Source of the DNA: Marivirga sericea
Lineage (GTDB): Bacteria; Bacteroidota; Bacteroidia; Cytophagales; Cyclobacteriaceae
Assembly: GCF_900177665.1 (NCBI RefSeq)
Contig: NZ_FXAW01000001.1
Location: 496,001-560,000 of the forward strand
Length of the DNA stretch: 64,000 nucleotides
Direction of reading: 5' to 3'
The translations under genes and the position numbers were made by a program. The notes under the pieces were generated by a model, which was not told where the DNA came from, did not search any database, and worked only from the letters and a program-made list of their open reading frames with translations. Numbering within the stretch: position 1 is the first letter of the stretch; each line of letters starts with the position of its first letter. Shown here piece after piece: positions 45,988 to 54,603 of this stretch.

Positions 45988-46016
45988 GCAATAAATCTTT
46001 AAATTTTTAGTATTCC

Positions 46017-48011
46017 ATGGGGAATCCAACATTAACAGAAAATAGTAGTCAGAAACTAATAGAACTCTTAGAAGAGTTCAAATCCGCCACGTCTTTAACT
46101 AAGCCTGAAAAAGCCAATAGACTAATGGGGCAAATTGATATCTTATGCGATTCTGTAGACGGATTGGGTGTGATTTACAATTTAATTGAGGAGATTTCTG
46201 AAGGAGGTATTTTCAACGAAACTCCCTGGGCAGACCCCTCTAAATTAGTTGCAGGCTTAGTACATTGGACATTGAAAAGTGGTCATCCAAATTCTACTAT
46301 AGAGCTTTTAAGTGAGCTGAGACTGATGGCAATCGCTAAGGGTGATTATAAAACTCCAAGTATTACAGCTGCAGAAGCAGATTCTTTTATTCAAGAGGTC
46401 TTAGTCGGAAATTTAGAATTTGTGTTCAATGACCCAGTAGAGGAGACTCGCTTGACAATGAGTGAACACGAACTTAGCAAAGTGCATAATTTGTTTAAAT
46501 TCTTGTCTAATCATATCCATTTAGATGACGTAAAAGATACTTTAGCAGAAGAGTTAACGCTAATTTGTGAACAGCGTCCGGTCGTAACCGAGAAGCAAAG
46601 AAAGATCATCGCTTTAGTAAAGGAAAAGATCGAATTGGACCCTAACAAGGAGGGTGATCAAAAGCTTTTGAGCTTCCAACGCAGTATTTATCGTCCTGCG
46701 CATCGCACCATAAATGTAGATGTGGCTGACTACAGAGCCGTACTTGAAAAATTAAATAATACTGAGCTGTATCTTGAATCTCAAGAAATGGGAGAATCGA
46801 TGTTGCGCTATGGCCTAGTAAGTGCATATCATGCAGTGTTGCTAAAATACTTGATTGAAAAGGAGTATTTTCGAACTGTACCGATCTGTCTAGGTCTTTC
46901 GCCAGTAGGTGAGAGTCGTTGGCAAGAACATACGTCTTACCTCAGTAAATTAATCCTAAGTACCGTTCATGTTGCAAATTCACAATGTATCTACGGACTT
47001 GCGAAAATGTTAGAAAACGGAATCATAGCTAGACAAGCCGTTCGTTCAGGTCTTTCGAATCTGGGAGAGATTAAACTGAATTCAGAAGTTGAAGAAAGAA
47101 TTTTAAAGTCATCCAATGACCCTAGACATGAGGTGACTGCAAGACAATATTTGATCGGTGCACTCTTTAGGATTCTAGGTCAACCACTAGGCGTAGGTCA
47201 AGGTAATAACCCAACTTGCCAAAGTGCAAGGGGCATCAGCATGTGGAGTCAGCATGCACCAGCAAAATTAATCAACATGGTGCAAACTGCTGCTGTTACA
47301 AATGATATTACTTTCCGTTTTGAGGGACAGGAAATTAAAGCCTCTACTACCGGTAAAGGTTTAGTACAAAACTTGGATTATAATCTGGATGCCGTTTCAG
47401 TTACATTGGTCCCTATGTTGGACCGAATATATAATGAAATGATGTTAAGAGGTTCGGGAAGAGCGGAAGACCCACATAAATGGGTTAACCCAGCACTATA
47501 TGGTCAGTGGATTCAGATTGGTTTTGCTTCAGCTTATGACTATTTATCTAACGCAATTGTTGATTTTGATGGTTTTGTTCGTGTTTTCTATGCGATGTGC
47601 CATCCAGACTATAACGGAAATCACAGATTGATTTATCCTAATCCGGTCGGTATATTTATTACAAGTTCAAAGGGTGATATGCTTGGATTCCATGCTGTCT
47701 CTTTATTAAGAGTAGATAAAGATCCTTCAGGTGAATACAGAGCTTACTTTTTGAATCCAAACAATGAAGGTAGACAGGATTGGGGGCAAGGAGTAAAGCC
47801 ATCGGTATATGGAAACGGAGAAAAGCATGGTGAATCGTCATTACCTATTCATCACTTTGCAGCTCGTACTTACGCCTTCCATTTTAATGACTTAGAAGCT
47901 GAGCTTTTAGTAGATAATGTACCGGCAAAAGAAGTAGAAAAAGTTAGAACATTAGCAAAAGATAGCTGGGGGAAATCTTATACCTGGTTGGAAACAAAGA
48001 AAAAATGGTAA
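46017..48011 (+). CDS. Uncharacterised 664-residue protein with papain-like Cys/His/Asn signature
   Basis: No named family is recognised. The first 390 residues are mostly helical. From about 390 the sequence LGVGQGNNPTCQSARGIS puts Gln395 six residues before Cys401, as in papain (Gln19/Cys25); GFHAVSLLRV gives His559 followed by strands, and YFLNPNNEGRQDWG gives Asn580 before a D-W-G turn, like the N-S-W-G of papain. The order Q-C-H-N and the local context argue for a papain-like cysteine peptidase or transacylase domain. No signal peptide is seen. The last 7 bases overlap the start of alr, so both are co-translated. Confidence 0.55.
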   Translation: MGNPTLTENSSQKLIELLEEFKSATSLTKPEKANRLMGQIDILCDSVDGLGVIYNLIEEISEGGIFNETPWADPSKLVAGLVHWTLKSGHPNSTIELLSELRLMAIAKGDYKTPSITAAEADSFIQEVLVGNLEFVFNDPVEETRLTMSEHELSKVHNLFKFLSNHIHLDDVKDTLAEELTLICEQRPVVTEKQRKIIALVKEKIELDPNKEGDQKLLSFQRSIYRPAHRTINVDVADYRAVLEKLNNTELYLESQEMGESMLRYGLVSAYHAVLLKYLIEKEYFRTVPICLGLSPVGESRWQEHTSYLSKLILSTVHVANSQCIYGLAKMLENGIIARQAVRSGLSNLGEIKLNSEVEERILKSSNDPRHEVTARQYLIGALFRILGQPLGVGQGNNPTCQSARGISMWSQHAPAKLINMVQTAAVTNDITFRFEGQEIKASTTGKGLVQNLDYNLDAVSVTLVPMLDRIYNEMMLRGSGRAEDPHKWVNPALYGQWIQIGFASAYDYLSNAIVDFDGFVRVFYAMCHPDYNGNHRLIYPNPVGIFITSSKGDMLGFHAVSLLRVDKDPSGEYRAYFLNPNNEGRQDWGQGVKPSVYGNGEKHGESSLPIHHFAARTYAFHFNDLEAELLVDNVPAKEVEKVRTLAKDSWGKSYTWLETKKKW

Positions 48012-49162
48012 AACACTCTTCAAGAATCGAATTAAAACAATCTGCTTTAGAAGCAAATGTAAATTTCATAAAAAATATCATTGGCAAGGATGTTATTTTC
48101 TCTTCCGTGGTGAAGGCTAATGCATATGGTCATGGTATTAAAGAATTTGTACAAATAGCTGAAAAAAGTGGCGTTCGTCATTTTTCTGTGGCATCCTCTT
48201 TTGAGGCGGAAGAAGTGCTCGAGGCAACAGATGGTAAAAGCACCATAATGTTGATGGGTATTATCTATACAGATGACATCCCTTGGGCCATAGAGCATGA
48301 TATCGAGTTTTTTGTCTATAATTTTGAAAGATTGCCCGAAGCAGTAGAAGCGTCAAAAAAAGTCGGAAAGAAAGCCAAGGTCCATATTGAAGTGGAGACA
48401 GGGTCTAACCGTACGGGCATGCATAAAAAGGAGTTTCCTAAAGCACTTTCCTTTTTAAAGGATAATCAGGAACATCTCATATTTCAAGGATTATGCACAC
48501 ACTTAGGTGGAGCGGAGAGCCCAAGTAATCAATTTAAAATTGATGATCAGAAAAAACGGTATAAAGCATTTTTAGAAATCTGTCAGGAGAATGGAATCGA
48601 ACCTAATATCCGTCATATAGCGTGTTCAGCCGCAGCCATAGCCATGCCTGATACCTTCTATGATTTGGTAAGAGTAGGAGTGGCGCAATATGGTTTTTGG
48701 CCTAGCCCAGAGATTCATTATCAGTATTTAAGTGAGCACGGAAAGCAAGAAGAAGATCCGTTAAAGAGAATCTTCTCATGGAAAACTGATATAATGGATA
48801 TACGGGAAGTGCCAGAGGGCGATTATATCGGCTATGGAACAGTCTTTCAAGCTAGCCATGCGATGAAAATTGCAGTAATGCCATTAGGTTATTCTAATGG
48901 ATATCCAAGAGCCCTTTCCAATCGAGGCTATGTCTTGATCGGAGGAAAGAAAGCACCCATTGTTGGATTGATCAATATGAATTTATTTATGGTGGATATT
49001 ACTCAGATTCCCGATGCAAAAGTAGGAGATGAGGTTGTTTTAATAGGAAAGCAAGAAAACGAAGTAATTAACGTGAGCAGCTTTACGGATTCAACACAAT
49101 TATTGAATAACGAAATGATGAGTAGATTACCTGCTGCAATTCCTAGAACTATTGTAAGATAA
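48005..49162 (+). CDS. alr: Alanine racemase
   Basis: PLP-dependent interconversion of L- and D-alanine for peptidoglycan precursors. At 385 residues it has normal length. Lys37 in VVKANAYGHG binds PLP, VHIEVETGSNRTGMH is the second barrel motif, CTHLGGAESP follows, Tyr277 in YIGYGTVF is the second catalytic base, and the C-terminal beta domain ends with NNEMMSRLPAAIPRTIVR. It overlaps the upstream gene by 7 bases (ATGGTAA), an unusual partner for alr that is the main clue to a shared pathway. A dedicated role, other than the housekeeping supply of D-Ala, is possible. Confidence 0.92.
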   Translation: MVKHSSRIELKQSALEANVNFIKNIIGKDVIFSSVVKANAYGHGIKEFVQIAEKSGVRHFSVASSFEAEEVLEATDGKSTIMLMGIIYTDDIPWAIEHDIEFFVYNFERLPEAVEASKKVGKKAKVHIEVETGSNRTGMHKKEFPKALSFLKDNQEHLIFQGLCTHLGGAESPSNQFKIDDQKKRYKAFLEICQENGIEPNIRHIACSAAAIAMPDTFYDLVRVGVAQYGFWPSPEIHYQYLSEHGKQEEDPLKRIFSWKTDIMDIREVPEGDYIGYGTVFQASHAMKIAVMPLGYSNGYPRALSNRGYVLIGGKKAPIVGLINMNLFMVDITQIPDAKVGDEVVLIGKQENEVINVSSFTDSTQLLNNEMMSRLPAAIPRTIVR

Positions 49163-49179
49163 TAAATGAATGGAGAAGT

Positions 49180-49947
49180 ATGAACTACACAAATTATGAA
49201 CATACCGTCATAAAAGAGCTCGAGAAGAGGGCGGGAGATGTTTTATATTTGAAAGATGTAGCCCCGTATTTTATTTCTAAGAGCTGTTTGCAAATTTCTA
49301 CCTATACGCAGACTGCTTACATTCAAGTGGGTGATAATATGCAAGCTGCATTGTCTGAGTATTTTCAAATGTTAGTTTTTTTGAAGAAGTTAGAGGAAAA
49401 TGGTTCTTGTTTTTCCATTCCCTATACTCCCCTAGAAGACAACTTAGTGCAATTTGGAAACAGTGACTATTGTGAGTTTCAGCAAAATACCATTGCTGAT
49501 GGGGATTTATTAATTCAATTATTTCAATACGCGAATAAAAAATATGTGATAGCACCGAACGCTTCGGATCAATTTAACCTGTCCCCAAAAAAATCTAAAA
49601 TCAATTTCATTATTCCAAGTTTTATTCTCTTGCTTCTATTTATATTTATTGGGTCAATTGCTTATCAATCTTACTTGGATAGTAATAGACTTAAGCTACA
49701 GCAACAAGCTGTAGAAGCTAATTTGAAGGAGCAAACATTAAAAATTGGTTTGCTTTCTGATCAAATTCAAGTTCAGAAAGAGCTACAAAATGAAAGCTTG
49801 AGAGCATTTCAAAGCAAAATTGATATCATTAATTCTTCTCTCGAAAACCAGAATAAGACTTTGCGGATTATTAACTATTGGAATCAAAAGCAGTCTGTTC
49901 AAATAGCAGATTTGCTAGAAGTTATACGTTATGATTCCTTACAATGA
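49180..49947 (+). CDS. Single-pass membrane protein with coiled coil
   Basis: A 255-residue protein with no recognised domain. The first 140 residues have KELEKRAGDVLYLKDVAPYF and YEC-type strands (FGNSDYCEFQQNT); a membrane helix at about residues 143-165 (FIIPSFILLLLFIFIGSIAY) is followed by a long coiled coil (LKLQQQAVEANLKEQTLKIG, LRAFQSKIDIINSSLENQNK). It starts 17 bases after alr and is probably in the same operon. Without a signal peptide the N-terminal domain is expected in the cytoplasm and the coiled coil in the periplasm. Confidence 0.6.
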   Translation: MNYTNYEHTVIKELEKRAGDVLYLKDVAPYFISKSCLQISTYTQTAYIQVGDNMQAALSEYFQMLVFLKKLEENGSCFSIPYTPLEDNLVQFGNSDYCEFQQNTIADGDLLIQLFQYANKKYVIAPNASDQFNLSPKKSKINFIIPSFILLLLFIFIGSIAYQSYLDSNRLKLQQQAVEANLKEQTLKIGLLSDQIQVQKELQNESLRAFQSKIDIINSSLENQNKTLRIINYWNQKQSVQIADLLEVIRYDSLQ

Positions 49948-50026
49948 TTTTTAATGTACTACTTTAATTGCTTTAAATAGAATACTTATTAACTTTCCTA
50001 CCAATTAATCATAACCCATTGTAACT

Positions 50027-50287
50027 ATGAAAATTTTAGAAAAATTCAAACCCTTAAGTTTAGTGGCTTTAGCAGCTTTATTCTTTTTTTCTACTACATT
50101 GATTTCTTGTGGTGACAGTAAGAAAGAAGGTTCTTCTGAAGAGAGTGAAACAGAAGAAGTAATGATGGATGAAGCTGAGGGAGAACACCCTTCTGATGGA
50201 GATCATGAACACCCTAGCAGCGAAGAAGAATCGGATTCAACGAAAGAAGAACATCCATCAGGAGGTGGTGAGCATCCTAGTAACTAA
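50027..50287 (+). CDS. Small acidic lipoprotein with EHPS repeats
   Basis: An 86-residue predicted lipoprotein (MKILEKFKPLSLVALAALFF, lipobox ending LISCG). The mature part is rich in Glu, Asp, Ser and His and contains EHPS four times (GEHPSD, HEHPSS, EEHPSG, GEHPSN). Regular histidines in an acidic chain suggest weak metal binding, for example zinc or nickel, but this is inference. A terminator follows at 50312-50336. Confidence 0.65.
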   Translation: MKILEKFKPLSLVALAALFFFSTTLISCGDSKKEGSSEESETEEVMMDEAEGEHPSDGDHEHPSSEEESDSTKEEHPSGGGEHPSN

Positions 50288-50311
50288 TTTTAGATACTAT
50301 TTTTGATAAAG

Positions 50312-50336
50312 AGCCTGGAATTGAATGTTCTGGGCT
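50312..50336 (+). terminator. Terminator after the EHPS lipoprotein gene
   Basis: Nine paired positions including two G-U pairs (agcctggaa with ttctgggct) followed by tttttta. Confidence 0.6.
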
Positions 50337-50356
50337 TTTTTATGATAGTTTCATTT

Positions 50357-51718
50357 TTAAATCTCTTCAGCTGCTATTCTCTGAAAACTAAAGGTAGCAT
50401 TACTCACAATGCTTTGACCGTCAACTTCAAAAATTGGGTATGCCATAAATTTTACAGGACTTGAATTTGGAGCTGGTTCAAATTCCAAATCTCTACCTTT
50501 TGTAAATTCAATCCTGTTTGCAGGATGTCTACCGAAGTAGTATGTTGCCAAGGCTGTGTATTTGTTCCCTTCACTTATATCTACTGGCCACCATTTATCT
50601 TCTGCATAGAATTCTGCCCAGCAATGATAGCCATTGATACCACCTTCATTTCTGTCAGACGGAATAGCTGCACCAATTGCAAAACGAGCAGGAATACTGG
50701 CTGTTCTTGCTAAAGAAATAAAAAGCGAATGGAACTCCGTACAATTTCCTGTTTTGGAATCACAGGCGTAGACGGCATCACCAGTACCATATTTCACATT
50801 TTTGGCATAACGCATATTATCTATGATGTAATCGTAAATAGCGCGGGCTTGAATGAGCTTATTATCATTTTCCATTCCAGCCGTGGCTTCTGCCACTATC
50901 TCTTTGAAGCGCTGTGTTCCCACAGGCATCAGTACATTTTCATTCAAATATTTTGTCAGTTGGGGGTTTTGTTCCGAGTACGCACTCTTTTCTATCCTTT
51001 TTACGTGGTAAGTAATCTTTATATTTTTGTTACTGTGCTTTGGCCCTAATTGAAGAAATAATATTTTATTACCATATTCTTTTTCAAGTATCATCTGATC
51101 TTGACCGGAGATTTGCATACTTTTTATTTCAATATCTTGAAACTGATCAGTTTGTGCAATGGGTATCCAAACTTTTGCCTTTTCTTCTATTGCCGGCAAA
51201 GTTGTTTCATAGTAGAATTCAAATTCATCCTGGCCTTCTATTACGCCAAGTAGTTCGTTCGAAGCGGATTCAATAGGCACTCTATGCCAGGTTTTATCTT
51301 TTTTTTGTTTCCAACTATAGAAAGGTTTTCCGTTTAGTTTGTGAACTGTTGTTTGGGTTACATCCATTGCTCCTGATTTACCGTCCATGAAGAAATCAAC
51401 ATCGTAAACATCTCCCGACTCATCTGCTAAATCCACGCACGCAAAGTGGCGATTCGGACCAAGATTAGAAAGGTATTCAGTATGAACTCTCACCAGCTTT
51501 AGCCTTAGCTCTTTATTGTCATCTTTCACATGAAAGTATCCGTCAGCTTCCTTAGTTTTATTAGCTATGTAGGCTTTAATTCCAGATTCTATATCTGCTA
51601 TATTAACAGTAGGGACTGATTTCGAATCTTCTTTAGTGCTACTTTCTTTCTTTTCGCTAGGTTGGCAAGACAGTAATAGAAATGAAAAGAAGAGTAGGAA
51701 TGATGTAGTTTTAAGCAT
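50357..51718 (-). CDS. Transglutaminase-like lipoprotein
   Basis: A 453-residue lipoprotein (MLKTTSFLLFFSFLLLSC). An N-terminal beta-rich part precedes a transglutaminase-like fold at about 285-400: Cys in SKTGNCTEFHSLFISLART, His in GYHCWAEFYAEDKWWP and Asp in PVDISEGN form the Cys-His-Asp triad. Such domains act as cysteine peptidases or acyl transferases in the periplasm. Linker peptides Gly/Asn-rich follow. No link to the neighbours is evident; it reads towards the EHPS gene. Confidence 0.8.
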   Translation of the reverse strand: MLKTTSFLLFFSFLLLSCQPSEKKESSTKEDSKSVPTVNIADIESGIKAYIANKTKEADGYFHVKDDNKELRLKLVRVHTEYLSNLGPNRHFACVDLADESGDVYDVDFFMDGKSGAMDVTQTTVHKLNGKPFYSWKQKKDKTWHRVPIESASNELLGVIEGQDEFEFYYETTLPAIEEKAKVWIPIAQTDQFQDIEIKSMQISGQDQMILEKEYGNKILFLQLGPKHSNKNIKITYHVKRIEKSAYSEQNPQLTKYLNENVLMPVGTQRFKEIVAEATAGMENDNKLIQARAIYDYIIDNMRYAKNVKYGTGDAVYACDSKTGNCTEFHSLFISLARTASIPARFAIGAAIPSDRNEGGINGYHCWAEFYAEDKWWPVDISEGNKYTALATYYFGRHPANRIEFTKGRDLEFEPAPNSSPVKFMAYPIFEVDGQSIVSNATFSFQRIAAEEI

Positions 51719-51780
51719 TAAATTTGTTTAATTATTTAATAGTTAATGATTCCAAATTGAATATTCAATAAAAGGGTTTG

Positions 51781-54102
51781 TTATTTTTTGCCTTTTAGTT
51801 TATCTAATTCCTTTTGAAGTTTTTCTTTATCTTCTTGAGCTTTTTTGAGTTCAGTAATATCTTTTGAGACTGTAGAAACTCCGATAACTTCACCTTTATC
51901 ATTTGTAATAGGTTCGCACCGAGTTTCAATTGATAAATTACCAGTCTGAAGCTCCCTAACTTCCTCTATTCGTAGTTTTTCTCCAGCTAAAGCCCTGTCA
52001 TATCGTGCTTTCCATTTTTCTAATTGGTCCTTCGGTAAGATTGTTAATATACTTAACCCTGGTTTCAGTTCGATTCCGGATTGTTTAAATCGATTTTTCA
52101 GGACATCATTTACTACTAAAATTTCATAGTCAGTATTAATAGCAAAATAAGTGTCTTCCGTATTATTAATCATACCGTTCAGCACAAACCCTCTTTGTGC
52201 CAGCTTTTCGGCATTCTCCTCTCTTTGCAATTCCAGCTGCTTTTCTTTGGTGATATCTCTAGAGAAGACGGATGCCCCTGATATGGCACCATCTTTTTGT
52301 TTGATCGGATGAATGTCGTAATGACGATACGTATCTTCACCTTTTACGCTACTTTTGATAGTAAACGAAAGAATCTCTCCTCTAAATACGCGATCATAAT
52401 ATCCTTTCCATTCATCTCTGACATCTCCAAGCATATCTAACGCATTGCTGCCTTCCTTCATTTTTTCGTACTGAGTGCCCTTATATCGATTTTTAATAAC
52501 ATCATTCATCAAAATAATTTTGTAATCGGTGTTAATCAAAATTATAGAATCTGTTGTATTATTAATTAAGGCATTGAGGTTGGCTTCTTTTTCTGCCATC
52601 TCCGTTTGAGCTCGTCCCATTTCTTCTTGGGTAGCCTCCATTTCCTCCATATTTTGACGCATTTCTTCTTCCTGAGAACGCATCTGCTCAGTCATTTCCT
52701 GTGATTCACTTAAGAGTTTCTTGGTTCGTTCATTGGTTTTGGCACTGGCAATAGTAGAAGCAATATTCTCTCCTAATTTCTCTACAAACTCAATTTTATA
52801 TTCAGCTATGTCTTGAATTGAGGCAATTTCAACCACTCCCTTGATTTCTTCATTAATTTTCAAAGGAACAATTAAAACGCACCTAGGAAGAGTTTCTCCC
52901 AAGCCAGACTTGATTTCTACGTAATCTTCAGGGACTTCAGTGAGGTAAATCCGATCACCTTCTTGCACTGCTTGTCCTACTAAACCTTCCCCTACGGCAA
53001 TTTCCTTTTTCAATCTTTTTCTACGTTCGTAGGCATAGGCCGATTCTAATATAATCTTAGCTTCTTCATCTTCATCTTCCGGCTCAGTCAAAACAAACAA
53101 TGCCCCTTGGTTGGCATCCATGAATTTCACTAAATTGGAAACAATCTGATAGGATAATTCCTCAATATTGTCATTATTGTTTCTCAGAATATCTGCAAAT
53201 TTTGCTAAACCTTCATTTACCCAACTGCGCTCTTTATCGGCTTTTGCAGAATCTTGCATCTTAGCACGCATTTGGAGTAGGGAGGATGCTAAAGAATTAT
53301 CATGATCTTTTTCCAATCCTTTATAATCAGCGTCTAATTGACCTTCACCAATTTTCGTGGTGAAATCCGTAGCATTCTCTAAAATCTCGGCCATTGAGTT
53401 AATATTTTGAGCAATATAACCCAACTCATTTTTGCTATTATAGTCAATTTTTTCTGTTAAATTTCCTTTTGACAATTCTCTAGCTGAAAGTGAGATTTTG
53501 TAGATCGGGTTAAGAATTAAATATTTTACAATACAGTAAATAAAAGAACTTAGTAAAAAAATATAAAGGTAGAGGAGAATCATATACAGGGATTGAGCCT
53601 CTTGTTCTTCTTCATTTATACGATCTATCAATGTCTTTATTTTGGCATGCTTTGCAACAAATGCATTGTATTTTTTCTCCAGGCTTTGTTTTGCTTCCTG
53701 AATGGTCTTTTCACCATCTTGTATGTTGTAAAGCTCTTCTTTTAATGGAGTCCAATAGACCATTAAATCTTCAATTTCTGCTTTCAACTTATGATTGACT
53801 TCAACTTCTATAGTTTCTTCACCTAATTGACCCCCTTTGGTGTATGCAAAGAGAATTCTTTCCACTGCTCTAATGTTGGAACCGATGTTTTCTTTATTTT
53901 CACTTATATATTGGGGTGCTAGAGGAGAGCTAATATTGTCTAAACTACCGATGCTTTTTGATCTTAGTAAACTTTGTTGATTAATACCAGTGTTCATAAT
54001 GACCAGATAGATCGCAATTGCAAGCAGAAATATTCCCACGCCCATAGAATAGGCCAAATTTCTAATTTTCCAATCACAAAGGTTTCTTCTCCAGTTTGCC
54101 AT
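51781..54102 (-). CDS. HAMP/GAF/PAS sensor protein without a kinase domain
   Basis: A 773-residue membrane sensor. TM1 at about 17-37 and TM2 at about 172-195 enclose a periplasmic helical domain. A HAMP domain (about 195-250; LILNPIYKISLSARELSKGN) is followed by a GAF domain (about 310-460), a coiled coil rich in Glu/Met (TEQMRSQEEEMRQNMEEMEA), two PAS domains (about 505-625 and 645-760; ITKEKQ and ITELKK ends) and a short coiled-coil tail. There is no HisKA, HATPase, GGDEF or methyl-accepting signature, so output must come from a partner. The closing coil DKEKLQKELDKLKGKK is short. Confidence 0.75.
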   Translation of the reverse strand: MANWRRNLCDWKIRNLAYSMGVGIFLLAIAIYLVIMNTGINQQSLLRSKSIGSLDNISSPLAPQYISENKENIGSNIRAVERILFAYTKGGQLGEETIEVEVNHKLKAEIEDLMVYWTPLKEELYNIQDGEKTIQEAKQSLEKKYNAFVAKHAKIKTLIDRINEEEQEAQSLYMILLYLYIFLLSSFIYCIVKYLILNPIYKISLSARELSKGNLTEKIDYNSKNELGYIAQNINSMAEILENATDFTTKIGEGQLDADYKGLEKDHDNSLASSLLQMRAKMQDSAKADKERSWVNEGLAKFADILRNNNDNIEELSYQIVSNLVKFMDANQGALFVLTEPEDEDEEAKIILESAYAYERRKRLKKEIAVGEGLVGQAVQEGDRIYLTEVPEDYVEIKSGLGETLPRCVLIVPLKINEEIKGVVEIASIQDIAEYKIEFVEKLGENIASTIASAKTNERTKKLLSESQEMTEQMRSQEEEMRQNMEEMEATQEEMGRAQTEMAEKEANLNALINNTTDSIILINTDYKIILMNDVIKNRYKGTQYEKMKEGSNALDMLGDVRDEWKGYYDRVFRGEILSFTIKSSVKGEDTYRHYDIHPIKQKDGAISGASVFSRDITKEKQLELQREENAEKLAQRGFVLNGMINNTEDTYFAINTDYEILVVNDVLKNRFKQSGIELKPGLSILTILPKDQLEKWKARYDRALAGEKLRIEEVRELQTGNLSIETRCEPITNDKGEVIGVSTVSKDITELKKAQEDKEKLQKELDKLKGKK

Positions 54103-54141
54103 GATAGATTAATGGTATAGCGTTAAAAAAATATTAGTTCT

Positions 54142-54519
54142 CTATTGTACTTTTTGAATATTGAAATCGACTGCTTGATCTAGCGAATTGAAGCGAATAT
54201 ATAAAGCTTTTATATAACCTTCTGTATATTGTGTGCAATTTTCGTTCGGCTCTACATAATAGATGAAGAATTTCTGACTTCTTTCATATAATTGATGCTT
54301 ATCTGCAGTACCTAAAAGATTGATCATTTCATTTTGCGATAATCCTCTTAATTTATCCTTCTGACTTAATAAATCATCCACTACGCCAATTCGATATTCA
54401 TTGCAGGCATTTTTATCCTCTTTCCATTTCTTCAAGTCTATATTTTCCAATTGAGGAACTTCTCCACAGCTAAAACAAATTAGAAAAATTATAAAGGGTA
54501 TCAGTTGGGTTGTTTTCAT
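54142..54519 (-). CDS. Small lipoprotein of unknown function
   Basis: A 125-residue predicted lipoprotein (MKTTQLIPFIIFLICFSC). The mature part has WKEDKNACNEYRIGVVDDLL, QNEMINLLGTADKHQLYERS and a strand FFIYYVEPNENC, resembling SmpA/BamE-like lipoproteins (helix then two strands) in outline only. Co-directional with the sensor gene 39 bases downstream, and they may be co-transcribed. Confidence 0.6.
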   Translation of the reverse strand: MKTTQLIPFIIFLICFSCGEVPQLENIDLKKWKEDKNACNEYRIGVVDDLLSQKDKLRGLSQNEMINLLGTADKHQLYERSQKFFIYYVEPNENCTQYTEGYIKALYIRFNSLDQAVDFNIQKVQ

Positions 54520-54603
54520 ACTTATATGTTTATGCTTTTGGGGTTTCCTATAAATCGATTCAGATTTGATTTAATCATTGATTATTACAGCTTTATGACC
54601 AGT

